From contig JALEIR010000036.1 in the NCBI GenBank assembly GCA_022769665.1, positions 1 to 64,000 of the forward strand: 64,000 bases of DNA, read 5' to 3'. The notes below the pieces were generated by a model. That model saw only the letters and a list, made by a program, of their open reading frames with translations. It was not told the origin of the DNA and ran no database searches. Position numbers and translations under genes: made by a program. Below are positions 1 to 8,486 of the stretch, piece after piece; within the stretch, counting starts at the first letter, position 1; the number at the start of each line of letters is the position of its first letter. This DNA comes from Lachnospiraceae bacterium. GTDB lineage: Bacteria; Bacillota; Clostridia; Lachnospirales; Lachnospiraceae.

Positions 1-648
1 AACGGAACTTCGGCACAGACAAACGATTGTATGGTAGGCTTTCATTATAAAGTGCCGATGGTGAGCTATGCCAATGTCATGGAAAATATGCTGGAGACCG
101 GGCGCTTTACGGAAAAGGAACTTTCAGGGGACGGAGTACACCCTTCAGCACTTGGACATGCGGTTACAGGAGAAATACTTTGGAATTATCTGGATCAGGT
201 GTATGCTGTAAGAAATGAAACGGAATTATCGGAGATAAAATATGAGGCATTGACCAAGGCTGTTTACGGTAATGTAAGAGTTTTGGACAATGACGATATC
301 ACTCCGGACAGATTAGGAGATTTCAAAGAAGAAAACGTATGCGCACAGTTTAATAAGGGATGGGGATGTGACGGAGAAGGAGGAATTGTATTTACTGCCA
401 CTTTCAGCAGAATGGGAATCCTTTACTATGCAACAGTAGACGGAAAAAGCGGACAGTTTGAAGTACTGGTAGACGGTGTATCCATGAGAAATATCAATGC
501 AGATTTTTCGGGCGGATGGGGAAATGCAATTAGAAACACGGAAATCTACGGCTCGGACGAATCGGCATTGCATACCGTTGAAATCAGGCGTGCACAAGAC
601 TCCTCGGGAGACGTGTTCCATCTTCTCGGACTCTTGGTTTCAGAGTAA
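1..648 (+). CDS. SGNH-hydrolase acetylesterase, CE17-like, C-terminal part (5' end outside window)
   Basis: The frame is open from base 1 and ends at a TAA, so the gene begins upstream of the window. Window residues 45-52 carry the DGVHP block V of SGNH/GDSL esterases, where Asp and His complete the catalytic triad; the GDS serine block is missing because of the cut. The rest is a beta-rich domain of about 130 residues with a GW..G..TF, WGN and HTVEIR pattern. The same pattern ends the CE17-type esterase at 8473-9594, where it resembles the CBM35-like module of mannan acetylesterases. The neighbours (GH26, GH130, CE2, CE17) support deacetylation of mannan oligosaccharides. The family is clear; the exact substrate is inferred. 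Confidence 0.8.
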   Translation, partial: NGTSAQTNDCMVGFHYKVPMVSYANVMENMLETGRFTEKELSGDGVHPSALGHAVTGEILWNYLDQVYAVRNETELSEIKYEALTKAVYGNVRVLDNDDITPDRLGDFKEENVCAQFNKGWGCDGEGGIVFTATFSRMGILYYATVDGKSGQFEVLVDGVSMRNINADFSGGWGNAIRNTEIYGSDESALHTVEIRRAQDSSGDVFHLLGLLVSE

Positions 649-685
649 ATTCATGAAGAGATTAAATTAAGTAAATATTAACAAA

Positions 686-728
686 TACAAATTCTTGGCT
701 GTCGGGAAACGGCAGCCAAGAATTTGTA
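686..728 (+). terminator. Hairpin after the partial esterase gene
   Basis: A 16-bp perfect inverted repeat (686-701 against 713-728), extended by a few weaker pairs, closes a loop around GGAAA. There is no long T-run after it, so it is either a weak intrinsic terminator or an mRNA-stabilising hairpin. It separates the partial esterase gene from the GH26 unit. Confidence 0.65.
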
Positions 729-798
729 TATTATGCACAAATTAAAAAGGGTAAAATTGTTAACATGGTAAAATCGACGAAGAGAAGGCAAAAATAGA

Positions 799-827
799 TT
801 GAATTAGAGATAAAAAAGATTTATAAT
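799..827 (+). promoter_or_regulatory. Candidate sigma-A promoter of the GH26 unit
   Basis: TTGAAT at 799-804 and TATAAT at 822-827 are separated by 17 nt. The -10 box is a perfect match and the -35 box matches 4 of 6. It lies 45 nt upstream of the GH26 start and downstream of the hairpin at 686-728. Confidence 0.55.
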
Positions 828-872
828 TTAATTTGCAACAAAGCTAAAATAACTTAAAAAATAGGAGAGCTT

Positions 873-2396
873 ATGAAATCGTGGAAAAGAGCTACCTTTG
901 GACTGGTTATACTGGCAATGATTTGTTGCGGAATGACAGGCTGTTCGGAAAAGGAAAGTACACAGAACCGGAAAGTTGAGGAAGAAGAATTTATTCCTGT
1001 TGTCATAGGGACATATGAGGCGGAAGACGGTGAATTTACAGGCAGTGTACATACGCAGACGGACAAGTCGAAATGCAGCGGAGACGAATATGTAACAGGC
1101 TTTCAGGAGGAAGGTGATTCATGTGTTTTTCGGGTAAATGCGCCGGAAGATGGATTTTATGACTTGAAATTTTTCAGTAAATCGTCGGGTTATAAAGAAA
1201 ATTATGTAAATGTTGACCGGGAATATATCGGAAATCTGGTAACGGATAATACCGAGTTTTCCGAAACACAGATATCAAGAGTTTATTTGACCGGAGGAGA
1301 GCATGAAATTTCTGTATCAAAATACTGGGGGTGGATTGATTTGGACTATCTTGAACTGACAACCTCAAGGCCTGTTTCGGAATCGGTTTATCATATATCT
1401 GCAGAGCTTGTAAATCAAAATGCAACAGACAGTGCAAAGCGGTTGATGAGTTATTTGGCAGATAATTACGGAACCAAAATTCTTTCTGGACAGTATTGTG
1501 ACACGGGAATGAATGGAAAAGAATTTCAGGTAATTAAAAAGGTGACCGGAAAAACCCCGGCAGTTCTCGGACTGGATTTTATCGAGTACACCCCTTCGAG
1601 AGTGGCCAACGGAAGCAGTTCCCATGCCACAAATCTTGCAATTCAGTTCTGGGAAAACGGCGGAATCGTAACCTTTTGCTGGCATTGGAACGCGCCGGAA
1701 AAATATCTGACCGGTCAATGGTACAGCGGATTTTATACGGAATACACAAACATTGATTTGGCAAAAATTATGAACGGTGAGGATGAAGAAGGTTACAATC
1801 TGTTGATGCAGGATATTGATGCCATTGCACAGCAGTTACTGATTCTGCAGGAAGCAGATGTGCCTGTCCTCTGGAGACCGCTGCACGAAGCAAGCGGAGG
1901 CTGGTTTTGGTGGGGCGACAGCGGAGCGGATGCATACATAAAATTGTACAGACTGCTTTACGACAAGCTGACAAACGAATATGGACTGAATAATCTGATT
2001 TGGGTGTGGAACGGACAGAATAAGGATTGGTATCCCGGAGATGAGTATGTGGACATTATCGGTGAGGATATTTATCCGGGAGAACATGTCTACACATCTC
2101 AGGTGAACAAATATCTGGAGGCGGTTGATTACACGAAAGCAAAAAAGATGGTAGTACTTTCGGAAAACGGCTGCGTGTTTGACCCTGAGCTTGCAGTGCG
2201 TGACGGTGCAATGTGGGGCTTCTGGTGTACCTGGAGCGGTGAATTTGTGGCGAAGCCTTCCGCAATATATGCTTACAGCAGCCAATATACGGAGGAAGAT
2301 GCCTTGGCACGTTTCTATGAGAACGATGTTGTGATTACATTGGATGAGATTCCTGATTTATCTCAGTATCCAATCCGAAATGAGTTATTAAAATAA
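873..2396 (+). CDS. Secreted lipoprotein: CBM35 + GH26 endo-beta-1,4-mannanase
   Basis: Hydrolyses internal beta-1,4-mannosidic bonds of mannan or glucomannan at the cell surface. Residues 1-24 form a lipoprotein signal ending in the lipobox MTGC. Residues about 45-165 are a jelly-roll module starting YEAEDGEF, typical of CBM35. Residues about 170-505 are a GH26 TIM barrel. The acid/base Glu is in RPLHE (Glu339) and the nucleophile Glu in LSENG (Glu431); WHWNAP and WWG aromatic patches fit the glycan cleft. The start is preceded by AGGAGA. It is the only exported glycanase in this locus and would feed oligosaccharides to the intracellular enzymes downstream. Mannanase is by far the commonest GH26 activity, but was not tested here. 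Confidence 0.9.
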   Translation: MKSWKRATFGLVILAMICCGMTGCSEKESTQNRKVEEEEFIPVVIGTYEAEDGEFTGSVHTQTDKSKCSGDEYVTGFQEEGDSCVFRVNAPEDGFYDLKFFSKSSGYKENYVNVDREYIGNLVTDNTEFSETQISRVYLTGGEHEISVSKYWGWIDLDYLELTTSRPVSESVYHISAELVNQNATDSAKRLMSYLADNYGTKILSGQYCDTGMNGKEFQVIKKVTGKTPAVLGLDFIEYTPSRVANGSSSHATNLAIQFWENGGIVTFCWHWNAPEKYLTGQWYSGFYTEYTNIDLAKIMNGEDEEGYNLLMQDIDAIAQQLLILQEADVPVLWRPLHEASGGWFWWGDSGADAYIKLYRLLYDKLTNEYGLNNLIWVWNGQNKDWYPGDEYVDIIGEDIYPGEHVYTSQVNKYLEAVDYTKAKKMVVLSENGCVFDPELAVRDGAMWGFWCTWSGEFVAKPSAIYAYSSQYTEEDALARFYENDVVITLDEIPDLSQYPIRNELLK

Positions 2397-2411
2397 GAGG
2401 ATAGCGGTTTA

Positions 2412-2693
2412 ATGAAAAAGAAGTCCGGCGGAATTATGGCATATGACGGAAAAATAGTCGGTTTTCTGAACAAAATGGGTGAAATTATTCTCCTGAATAT
2501 TGTATTTCTGATATGCTGTCTGCCGGTGATTACAGTGGTGCCTGGCATTGACGTAGGCTGGTCCCGTGTAGGTCAGGGCAACGCAGACGGAAGCGGCAGT
2601 GATTCCGCAGTCTTCAACGGCAGCGTATGTCAGGTTACTTACGAGCAGATTGCAGCAGTATGCAGAGTAATTAAAATAATCTTTAAAATCTAA
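2412..2693 (+). pseudogene. Truncated YesL-like (DUF624) membrane protein remnant
   Basis: The first 45 codons read as the N-terminus of a YesL/DUF624 protein: a cytoplasmic lead-in, then a hydrophobic helix with NKMGEIILLNI and CCLPVIT. After that the frame turns into Gly/Ser/Ala-rich sequence with no further membrane helix and stops at 93 codons. YesL proteins are about 200 residues with several helices and often sit in carbohydrate ABC-transporter operons, so this is probably the stump of a transporter-associated gene left by a deletion or rearrangement. The join lies near 2545-2560. It sits 15 nt after the GH26 gene and 12 nt before GH130_2, so the operon still reads through it. Confidence 0.6.
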
Positions 2694-2705
2694 TGTGAGG
2701 TTACT

Positions 2706-3728
2706 ATGAGCGAAGTTAAAATGATTGCCCCTGTGGTAAAAAATGTACCCTGGCAGGATAAGCCGGAAGGTTTAAAGGGAGCGCCCATTTGGAGATATAC
2801 GGAAAATCCCATAATCGGACGTAATCCCATTGAGGGTGTGGCACGTATTTTCAACAGTGCCGTTATGCCCTATGAAGGAAAGTTTATCGGTGTGTTCCGC
2901 GGAGAGCAGACCAACGGTATTCCCTACATCTATCTGGGCAGAAGTGAAGATGCAATTCACTGGGAATTCGATCCTAAGCCGATTCCTTTTAAGGATGAGG
3001 ACGGAAATGACTTTATGCCTTATTACGCATATGATCCCCGCCTTGTGAAAGTAGAGGATACCTACTATGTTATCTGGTGTCAGGATTTTTACGGTGCAGC
3101 CATCGGCATGGCAAAAACCACCGATTTCAAGACCTTTACCAGACTGGAGAATCCGTTCCTGCCTTTCAACAGAAATGCAGTGCTGTTTCCAAGAAAGATT
3201 AATGGAAACTTTATGCTGTTAAGCCGTCCTTCCGATTCGGGCCATACTCCCTTCGGAGACATCTTTATCAGCGAAAGCCCCGATCTCGTTTACTGGGGAA
3301 AGCACAGACATGTGATGAGCCGCGGAAACGAATGGTGGGAATCTTTAAAAATCGGCGGAGGTGCAGCTCCTATTGAGACAACAGAAGGCTGGCTTTTGTT
3401 CTATCATGGCGTAAGCGGAACCTGCAACGGGTATGTTTATTCCATCGGAGGAGCTATTCTGGATTTGGAGAATCCTTCCAAGGTATTGTATCGATGCGAG
3501 AATTTCCTGTTGACTCCCGAGGAGTGGTACGAGGAGAGAGGCTTTGTTCCTAATGTAACTTTCCCCTGTGCTACCATTCACGATTCAGAAAGCGGAAAGA
3601 TAGCTGTCTACTATGGCTGTGCAGACAGCTATGTAGGTCTTGCATTCACAAAGCTGGACGAAATCGTAGCTTATATCAAAGAGCACAGTGTTACAAATGA
3701 CACTGACAGAGAAATCGGAAAGAGATAA
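2706..3728 (+). CDS. GH130_2-type beta-1,4-mannooligosaccharide phosphorylase
   Basis: Phosphorolyses the non-reducing mannose of beta-1,4-mannooligosaccharides to alpha-mannose 1-phosphate. The 340-residue length and five-bladed propeller pattern fit GH130. The conserved general-acid Asp is in YAYDPRL (Asp110), and phosphate-contacting basic or His residues are likely in FNRNAVLFPRK, LLSRPSD and LLFYHGV. The N-terminal RYTENPIIGRNPI resembles subfamily 2, which acts on longer oligomers, whereas the second GH130 (6219-7388) resembles subfamily 1. It has no signal peptide, so it is cytoplasmic. It ends the first transcription unit; a terminator follows at 3747. Confidence 0.88.
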   Translation: MSEVKMIAPVVKNVPWQDKPEGLKGAPIWRYTENPIIGRNPIEGVARIFNSAVMPYEGKFIGVFRGEQTNGIPYIYLGRSEDAIHWEFDPKPIPFKDEDGNDFMPYYAYDPRLVKVEDTYYVIWCQDFYGAAIGMAKTTDFKTFTRLENPFLPFNRNAVLFPRKINGNFMLLSRPSDSGHTPFGDIFISESPDLVYWGKHRHVMSRGNEWWESLKIGGGAAPIETTEGWLLFYHGVSGTCNGYVYSIGGAILDLENPSKVLYRCENFLLTPEEWYEERGFVPNVTFPCATIHDSESGKIAVYYGCADSYVGLAFTKLDEIVAYIKEHSVTNDTDREIGKR

Positions 3729-3746
3729 TCCTTCCAAATGAAAAAT

Positions 3747-3784
3747 AGGGCTGTTGTAAATACGATTAAATTTGCAACAGCCCT
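3747..3784 (+). terminator. Intrinsic terminator after GH130_2
   Basis: A 13-bp stem (AGGGCTGTTG on the left, CAACAGCCCT on the right, one G-U pair) is followed by TTTTCTC. It splits the mannan locus into two units: GH26-GH130_2 and GH5-to-GH1/ManA. Confidence 0.8.
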
Positions 3785-3906
3785 TTTCTCATGAAAATAA
3801 CAAATATTTACGGACTGTTCCTGAGTGCTTTTCTTAATGAAAAAGGATTGAGGAATATTCCGAACAGTTTAAAGTATAAAAGTGAACAATGCAAGGAGAA
3901 AAGTAT

Positions 3907-4935
3907 ATGTCAACGTCTATTGAATTTACAAAAAAAATAAGAATCGGAATCAGCATCGGAGATACACTGGATTCCACAAATGATGCATTGCCAAAAGAAG
4001 CGGCCCCCGAAAAATTCGAGACAGCCTGGAAAAAGCCCGTTATAAAAGAAGAACTGATTGATGCTATACTGAAAGCAGGATTCAATCTGATTCGTATTCC
4101 GGTGTCCTGGAAAAATCACCTTGGTCCGGGACCGGAGTTTCAAATAGAGCCTTCCTGGCTGGACAGAGTACAGGAAGTGGTGGATTATGCTTATCGAAAG
4201 GGAGTGTATGTAATACTAAATCTTCATCATGAAGATTGGAATTATCCTTATTATGAGAACCAACAGCCGGCTTGCGAGAAAATGCGTGCAGTCTGGAGGC
4301 AACTTGCAGAACGATTTGAAGGCTATGATACCCATCTGATTTTTGAGGGACAAAATGAGCCGAGAAAAGTTGGAACTGAATTGGAATGGAACGGCGGTGA
4401 TAAAGAGGGCTGGGACGTTGTCAACGCTACGAATCAAGTTTTTGTTGAGACAGTAAGGAGCTTTGGCGGCAATAATGCAGAGAGATTTCTGATGATTCCC
4501 GGCTATGCTGCAAACTGTACGGTTGGCATTCGTCATATTGAAGTGCCTCGGGATGAAAGAATAATTATATCTGTCCATGCTTACGAACCTTATGATTTTG
4601 CTTTGAAAATACCCGGAAGAAGCAATTGGAACCATGATACAAAAGTCATAGATGCCTTAATGAAAGAATTGAAGCAGTTATATATAGACAAAGGAATTCC
4701 GGTGATTATCGGGGAATTCGGTGCAATGAACAAGGAGAACGAGAAAGACCGCGCAGCGTGGGCTGAATATTACACGAAAGCAGCGTCCAAAATCAATGTA
4801 CCGTGTGTCTGGTGGGACAATGGTCTGTTTGAAGGAGAGGGCGAAAGGTTTGGATTATTCAGCAGATATGATTACCGTTGCGTATATCCTGATGTTGTAG
4901 AGGGTCTGATGAAAGGAACAGAAAAAACGCATTAA
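3907..4935 (+). CDS. Intracellular GH5 endo-beta-glycanase (GH5_4-like)
   Basis: A GH5 TIM-barrel hydrolase without signal peptide. Motifs in order: RIPVSW, LNLHHE, FEGQNEPR with acid/base Glu151, SVHAYEPYDFA, and IGEFGA with nucleophile Glu270. The pattern is closest to bacterial GH5_4-type endoglucanases rather than classical GH5_7 mannanases. The ATG at 3907 was chosen over 3889 because AAGGAG at 3893-3898 sits 8 nt before it. It opens a six-gene unit (spacing 14 nt to the epimerase). Inside the cell it would cut imported glucomannan- or cellodextrin-like oligosaccharides, the role GH113 has in some Roseburia mannan loci. Substrate preference (glucan versus mannan) cannot be read from the sequence. 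Confidence 0.82.
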   Translation: MSTSIEFTKKIRIGISIGDTLDSTNDALPKEAAPEKFETAWKKPVIKEELIDAILKAGFNLIRIPVSWKNHLGPGPEFQIEPSWLDRVQEVVDYAYRKGVYVILNLHHEDWNYPYYENQQPACEKMRAVWRQLAERFEGYDTHLIFEGQNEPRKVGTELEWNGGDKEGWDVVNATNQVFVETVRSFGGNNAERFLMIPGYAANCTVGIRHIEVPRDERIIISVHAYEPYDFALKIPGRSNWNHDTKVIDALMKELKQLYIDKGIPVIIGEFGAMNKENEKDRAAWAEYYTKAASKINVPCVWWDNGLFEGEGERFGLFSRYDYRCVYPDVVEGLMKGTEKTH

Positions 4936-4949
4936 GAGGGAGAAAAGAG

Positions 4950-6194
4950 ATGAAAACAGAAATACAAAAAATGTCAGATGAAATGAAAGAACATCTCCTG
5001 GGTAATATTGTTCCGTTTTGGAGAAACCTGAGAGATGATGATAACGGCGGATGGTACGGCTATATGTCTTATGGGCTTGAGGTAGATAAAAACGCCGTAA
5101 AAGGTTGCATTTTAAACAGTAGAATCACTTGGTTTTTTGCAAATGTGGCACTTTGTATACGAGAGGGACTCATTTCGGAAGATGACTGTACGGCGCATGG
5201 ATATACCGCAGAAGATGTCCGTAAGGAAGCGAAGCATGGTTATCAGTTCTTAAAAAACAATTGTCTGGATAAAGAAAACGGTGGTATTTATTGGTCTTTA
5301 TATGCGGATGGTACTCCTGAGGATACCACAAAGCATACATACAATCAGGCGTTCTGCATTTATGCGTTGTCTTCTTACTATGAAATGTTTGGTGATGAGG
5401 AGGCGCTGGATATCGCTTTTCGACTTTTCTCTTTGATTGAGGAGAAGTGCACTGACAGTGTAGGTTACCTGGAGGCTTTTACCGTAGATTTTAAACCGGA
5501 ATCTAATGAAAAGCTGTCAGAGAACGGCGTTATGGCCGCTAAGACCATGAATACTTTACTTCATGTCTTTGAAGCTTATACACAGCTTTACAAGGTGTCA
5601 AAAGATAAAAAAGTAGAAGAAAAACTGAAATGGATTCTGGACACCTTTGCAGAGAAGCTGTACAATGCAGAGAAACACCGTCAGGATGTCTTTTTTGATG
5701 AGAATTACAATTCTATTATTGATTTACATTCTTACGGTCATGATATTGAGACAGCATGGCTCATTGACAGAGGTACTGAGATACTGGGTGACAGGGAGTA
5801 TGAAAAAAAGCTTTCTGTAATCACAAAAGACTTGACTGCACAAATCTATAAAACAGCCTTTAACGGACATTCTCTTGCAAATGAGTGTGAAAGAGGTGTG
5901 GTCAATACACATCGAATCTGGTGGGTACAAGCAGAAGCTGTAATCGGATTTTTCAACGGCTGGCAGAAGGATAACAGCAAAAATGAATATCTGGATGCAG
6001 CAATGTCACAATGGGAATTCATTAAAGAATTTGTTGTGGACAAAAGAAACGGTTCCGAATGGTTCTGGGAGGTGGATGAGGAAGGAAAACCTCATCCCGA
6101 CAGACCGATTGTGGAACCCTGGAAATGTCCTTATCACAATGGACGTATGTGCATGGAAATTATGATAAGAGCAAAAATATATAAAGACACCTGA
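4950..6194 (+). CDS. Cellobiose 2-epimerase (AGE superfamily)
   Basis: Converts the reducing-end glucose of beta-1,4-disaccharides to mannose or the reverse, here most likely Man-Man to Man-Glc, the substrate of the downstream GH130_1. The (alpha/alpha)6-barrel protein of 414 residues shows the family His residues: KHTYNQAF (129-135), YGHDIETAW (His264), WWVQAEAV and CPYHNGRMCME (His396), with the acidic EWFWEVDEEG motif. No signal peptide. It follows GH5 by 14 nt and precedes GH130_1 by 24 nt. The epimerase plus mannosylglucose phosphorylase pairing is a known mannobiose pathway in Ruminococcus, Bacteroides and Roseburia. Confidence 0.9.
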   Translation: MKTEIQKMSDEMKEHLLGNIVPFWRNLRDDDNGGWYGYMSYGLEVDKNAVKGCILNSRITWFFANVALCIREGLISEDDCTAHGYTAEDVRKEAKHGYQFLKNNCLDKENGGIYWSLYADGTPEDTTKHTYNQAFCIYALSSYYEMFGDEEALDIAFRLFSLIEEKCTDSVGYLEAFTVDFKPESNEKLSENGVMAAKTMNTLLHVFEAYTQLYKVSKDKKVEEKLKWILDTFAEKLYNAEKHRQDVFFDENYNSIIDLHSYGHDIETAWLIDRGTEILGDREYEKKLSVITKDLTAQIYKTAFNGHSLANECERGVVNTHRIWWVQAEAVIGFFNGWQKDNSKNEYLDAAMSQWEFIKEFVVDKRNGSEWFWEVDEEGKPHPDRPIVEPWKCPYHNGRMCMEIMIRAKIYKDT

Positions 6195-6218
6195 ATAAGA
6201 AAGGGCATGGTGATTAGA

Positions 6219-7388
6219 ATGATACATGAAAAGTACTTTGAAATGGCAAAGGAGCAGGAGAAACTGCTGTCCAGAAAGAACGAAAAAAATGAGACCTTTT
6301 ATAACGGAATATACGACAGATATGTATATCCCGTTCTGACAAGAGAGCATATTCCCCTTACATGGAAATATGACTTAAACAAAGAAACAAATCCTTATTT
6401 TATGGAACGTCTGGGAATTAATGCGGTAATGAATTCCGGTGCAATCTATTTGAACGGGAAGTATTATCTGATTGCAAGAATAGAAGGGAATGACAGAAAA
6501 TCTTTCTTTGGCGTAGCGGAAAGCGACAACGGTGTTGACGGATTCCGATTCTGGGATTATCCTATTTTACTGGATGACACCTGTCCGGAAGAGACAAATG
6601 TATACGACATGCGACTGACTCAGCATGAGGACGGCTATATTTACGGTGTATTCTGTTCTGAAAGCAAAGATAAGAGCGTAAATGATTTATCTGCAGCAGT
6701 TGCCGCAGCAGGAATTGTGCGCACAAAAGATTTAAAACACTGGGAGAGACTTGATAATCTTGTGACATTGCGTTCCCCTCAGCAGAGAAATGTTGTACTT
6801 CATCCTGAATTTGTAGACGGTAAATATGCTTTCTATACAAGACCTATGGATGATTTTATTGAAACAGGAAGCGGCGGAGGAATCGGTTTCGGACTTTGTG
6901 ATGATATTACCCATGCTGTGATTGACGAAGAGAAAATGACCAGTCTCCGCAAGTATCATACGATAACAGAGGCAAAGAATGGTGCCGGTGCTACTCCTAT
7001 CAAGACAGATAAGGGCTGGATTCATATTGCTCACGGCGTCAGAAACACTGCAGCCGGATTGAGATATGTTATCTATGCTTTTGCCACCGACTTAAAGGAT
7101 CCTTCCAAAGTCATCGCAGAGCCTTCCGGTTTGCTTATCGGGCCCAGAGGTGAGGAGAGGGTTGGCGATGTATCAAATGTTGTATTTACAAACGGTGCAA
7201 TCGTTAACGAAAAGAATGAGGTATTTCTTTACTATGCTTCTTCCGATACGAGAATGCATGTTGCAACCACTACCATTGATAAGTTGAAGGACTATGTATT
7301 CAACACGCCTTCCGATCCGGGAAGAAGTGTGGAATGTGTGGCACAGCGTTATGAGCTGATACGAAAAAATATGGAATTGTTGAAATAG
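6219..7388 (+). CDS. GH130_1-type 4-O-beta-D-mannosyl-D-glucose phosphorylase
   Basis: Phosphorolyses Man-beta-1,4-Glc, the product of the epimerase, to mannose 1-phosphate and glucose. At 390 residues it is longer than the GH130_2 paralogue at 2706 and has the subfamily-1 N-terminus ([28 protein letters not shown]). The general-acid Asp is in NVYDMRL (Asp130), and GAGATPIKT and [12 protein letters not shown] are active-site loops. The frame is open to an ATG at 6207, but AAGGG (6201-6205) is only 1 nt from that ATG, so I take MIHEKYFEM at 6219; a GTG at 6210 is also possible. Confidence 0.9.
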   Translation: MIHEKYFEMAKEQEKLLSRKNEKNETFYNGIYDRYVYPVLTREHIPLTWKYDLNKETNPYFMERLGINAVMNSGAIYLNGKYYLIARIEGNDRKSFFGVAESDNGVDGFRFWDYPILLDDTCPEETNVYDMRLTQHEDGYIYGVFCSESKDKSVNDLSAAVAAAGIVRTKDLKHWERLDNLVTLRSPQQRNVVLHPEFVDGKYAFYTRPMDDFIETGSGGGIGFGLCDDITHAVIDEEKMTSLRKYHTITEAKNGAGATPIKTDKGWIHIAHGVRNTAAGLRYVIYAFATDLKDPSKVIAEPSGLLIGPRGEERVGDVSNVVFTNGAIVNEKNEVFLYYASSDTRMHVATTTIDKLKDYVFNTPSDPGRSVECVAQRYELIRKNMELLK

Positions 7389-7433
7389 AACTGTTTGTCA
7401 GAATAATGATTTACATTTCGAAAGAGGTTGTAT

Positions 7434-8486
7434 ATGAAAATCGCACCGGACAATGAATTGCTCCAATACAGTGGCAGAATAGATTTTGAAGTTCAGACAG
7501 CACCAGTGTTTGTCTATGCGGGAAGTTTTGTAAAAATCAAATTCCGCGGAGCCTGTATTTCAGCAGATATATCAAACCATAGAAGCTATGCTACAAATTA
7601 TCTTGGATATATTTTAGATGGTAAACAGGGTAAATTTGCCCTGACTCAGAATGATAAGCCCCATACCTATACCCTTGGAAAGCGTCTTACGGAAGGAGAG
7701 CATGAACTTCTTTTGTTTAAACGCATGGATTCCTGTCATTATTTTACGTTTCATGGCTTTGTCATGGAGGAGGAAGGGGAAATCCTTCCTCTGCAGGATA
7801 AACCCCAAAGGCGCATTGAGGTATTTGGGGACAGTGTTTCCTGCGGAGAGGTTTCAGAGGCATTACATTGCGTCGGGAAGGAAGATCCAAAGCATGATGG
7901 GGAATTTTCCAACAGCTGGTATTCCTATTCCTGGATAACAGCAAGAAAGCTGAATGCGGAACTGCATATTACTGCACAGGGCGGAGCGGCCCTGATGGAC
8001 AAAACAGGCTGGTTTTTGGGACCTGACTATATCGGTATGGAATCTATCTACGATAAGATAGAATACAATCCCTCGATTGGTCCGACAAAGCAATGGAATT
8101 TTGAACTATGGAAACCTCATGTTGTGATTGTGGCAATAGGACAGAATGATGCCAATCCGGAAAATTTCATGGCAGAGGACTATCACTGTGAAAAAGCAGT
8201 GATTTGGAGACACCATTACCGGGCCTTTGTTGAGAAACTGATGAAGTTGTATCCGAAAGCTCATTTTATCCTTGCAACTACCATCTTAGGACATGATGCT
8301 TCATGGGACAAAGCCATTGATGATGTATGCAATGAGTTAAATGATGCACGTGTTCATCACTTCCTGTATTCAAATAACGGATGCGGAACGCCGGGACATA
8401 TCCGAGTACCGGAAGCTGAAAAAATGGCGGAGGAGCTGAGTACATATATTAATTCATTGGGAGACATCTGGAATGAGAAAGAATGA
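7434..8486 (+). CDS. CE2-family acetylesterase (jelly roll + SGNH hydrolase)
   Basis: Removes O-acetyl groups from sugar hydroxyls, here presumably mannooligosaccharides. Residues 1-115 form the N-terminal beta-sandwich typical of CE2; residues about 125-345 are an SGNH domain with the nucleophile in FGDSVSCGE (Ser134), oxyanion residues around AQGGAAL and GQNDANP, and the catalytic His in GTPGHIRVP. The ATG at 7434 is preceded by AAAGAGG; a TTG at 7428 in frame is less likely. No export signal. It overlaps the CE17-type gene by 14 nt, suggesting translational coupling. A CE2/CE17 pair that together strips all acetyl positions is described for Roseburia intestinalis. Confidence 0.87.
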   Translation: MKIAPDNELLQYSGRIDFEVQTAPVFVYAGSFVKIKFRGACISADISNHRSYATNYLGYILDGKQGKFALTQNDKPHTYTLGKRLTEGEHELLLFKRMDSCHYFTFHGFVMEEEGEILPLQDKPQRRIEVFGDSVSCGEVSEALHCVGKEDPKHDGEFSNSWYSYSWITARKLNAELHITAQGGAALMDKTGWFLGPDYIGMESIYDKIEYNPSIGPTKQWNFELWKPHVVIVAIGQNDANPENFMAEDYHCEKAVIWRHHYRAFVEKLMKLYPKAHFILATTILGHDASWDKAIDDVCNELNDARVHHFLYSNNGCGTPGHIRVPEAEKMAEELSTYINSLGDIWNEKE

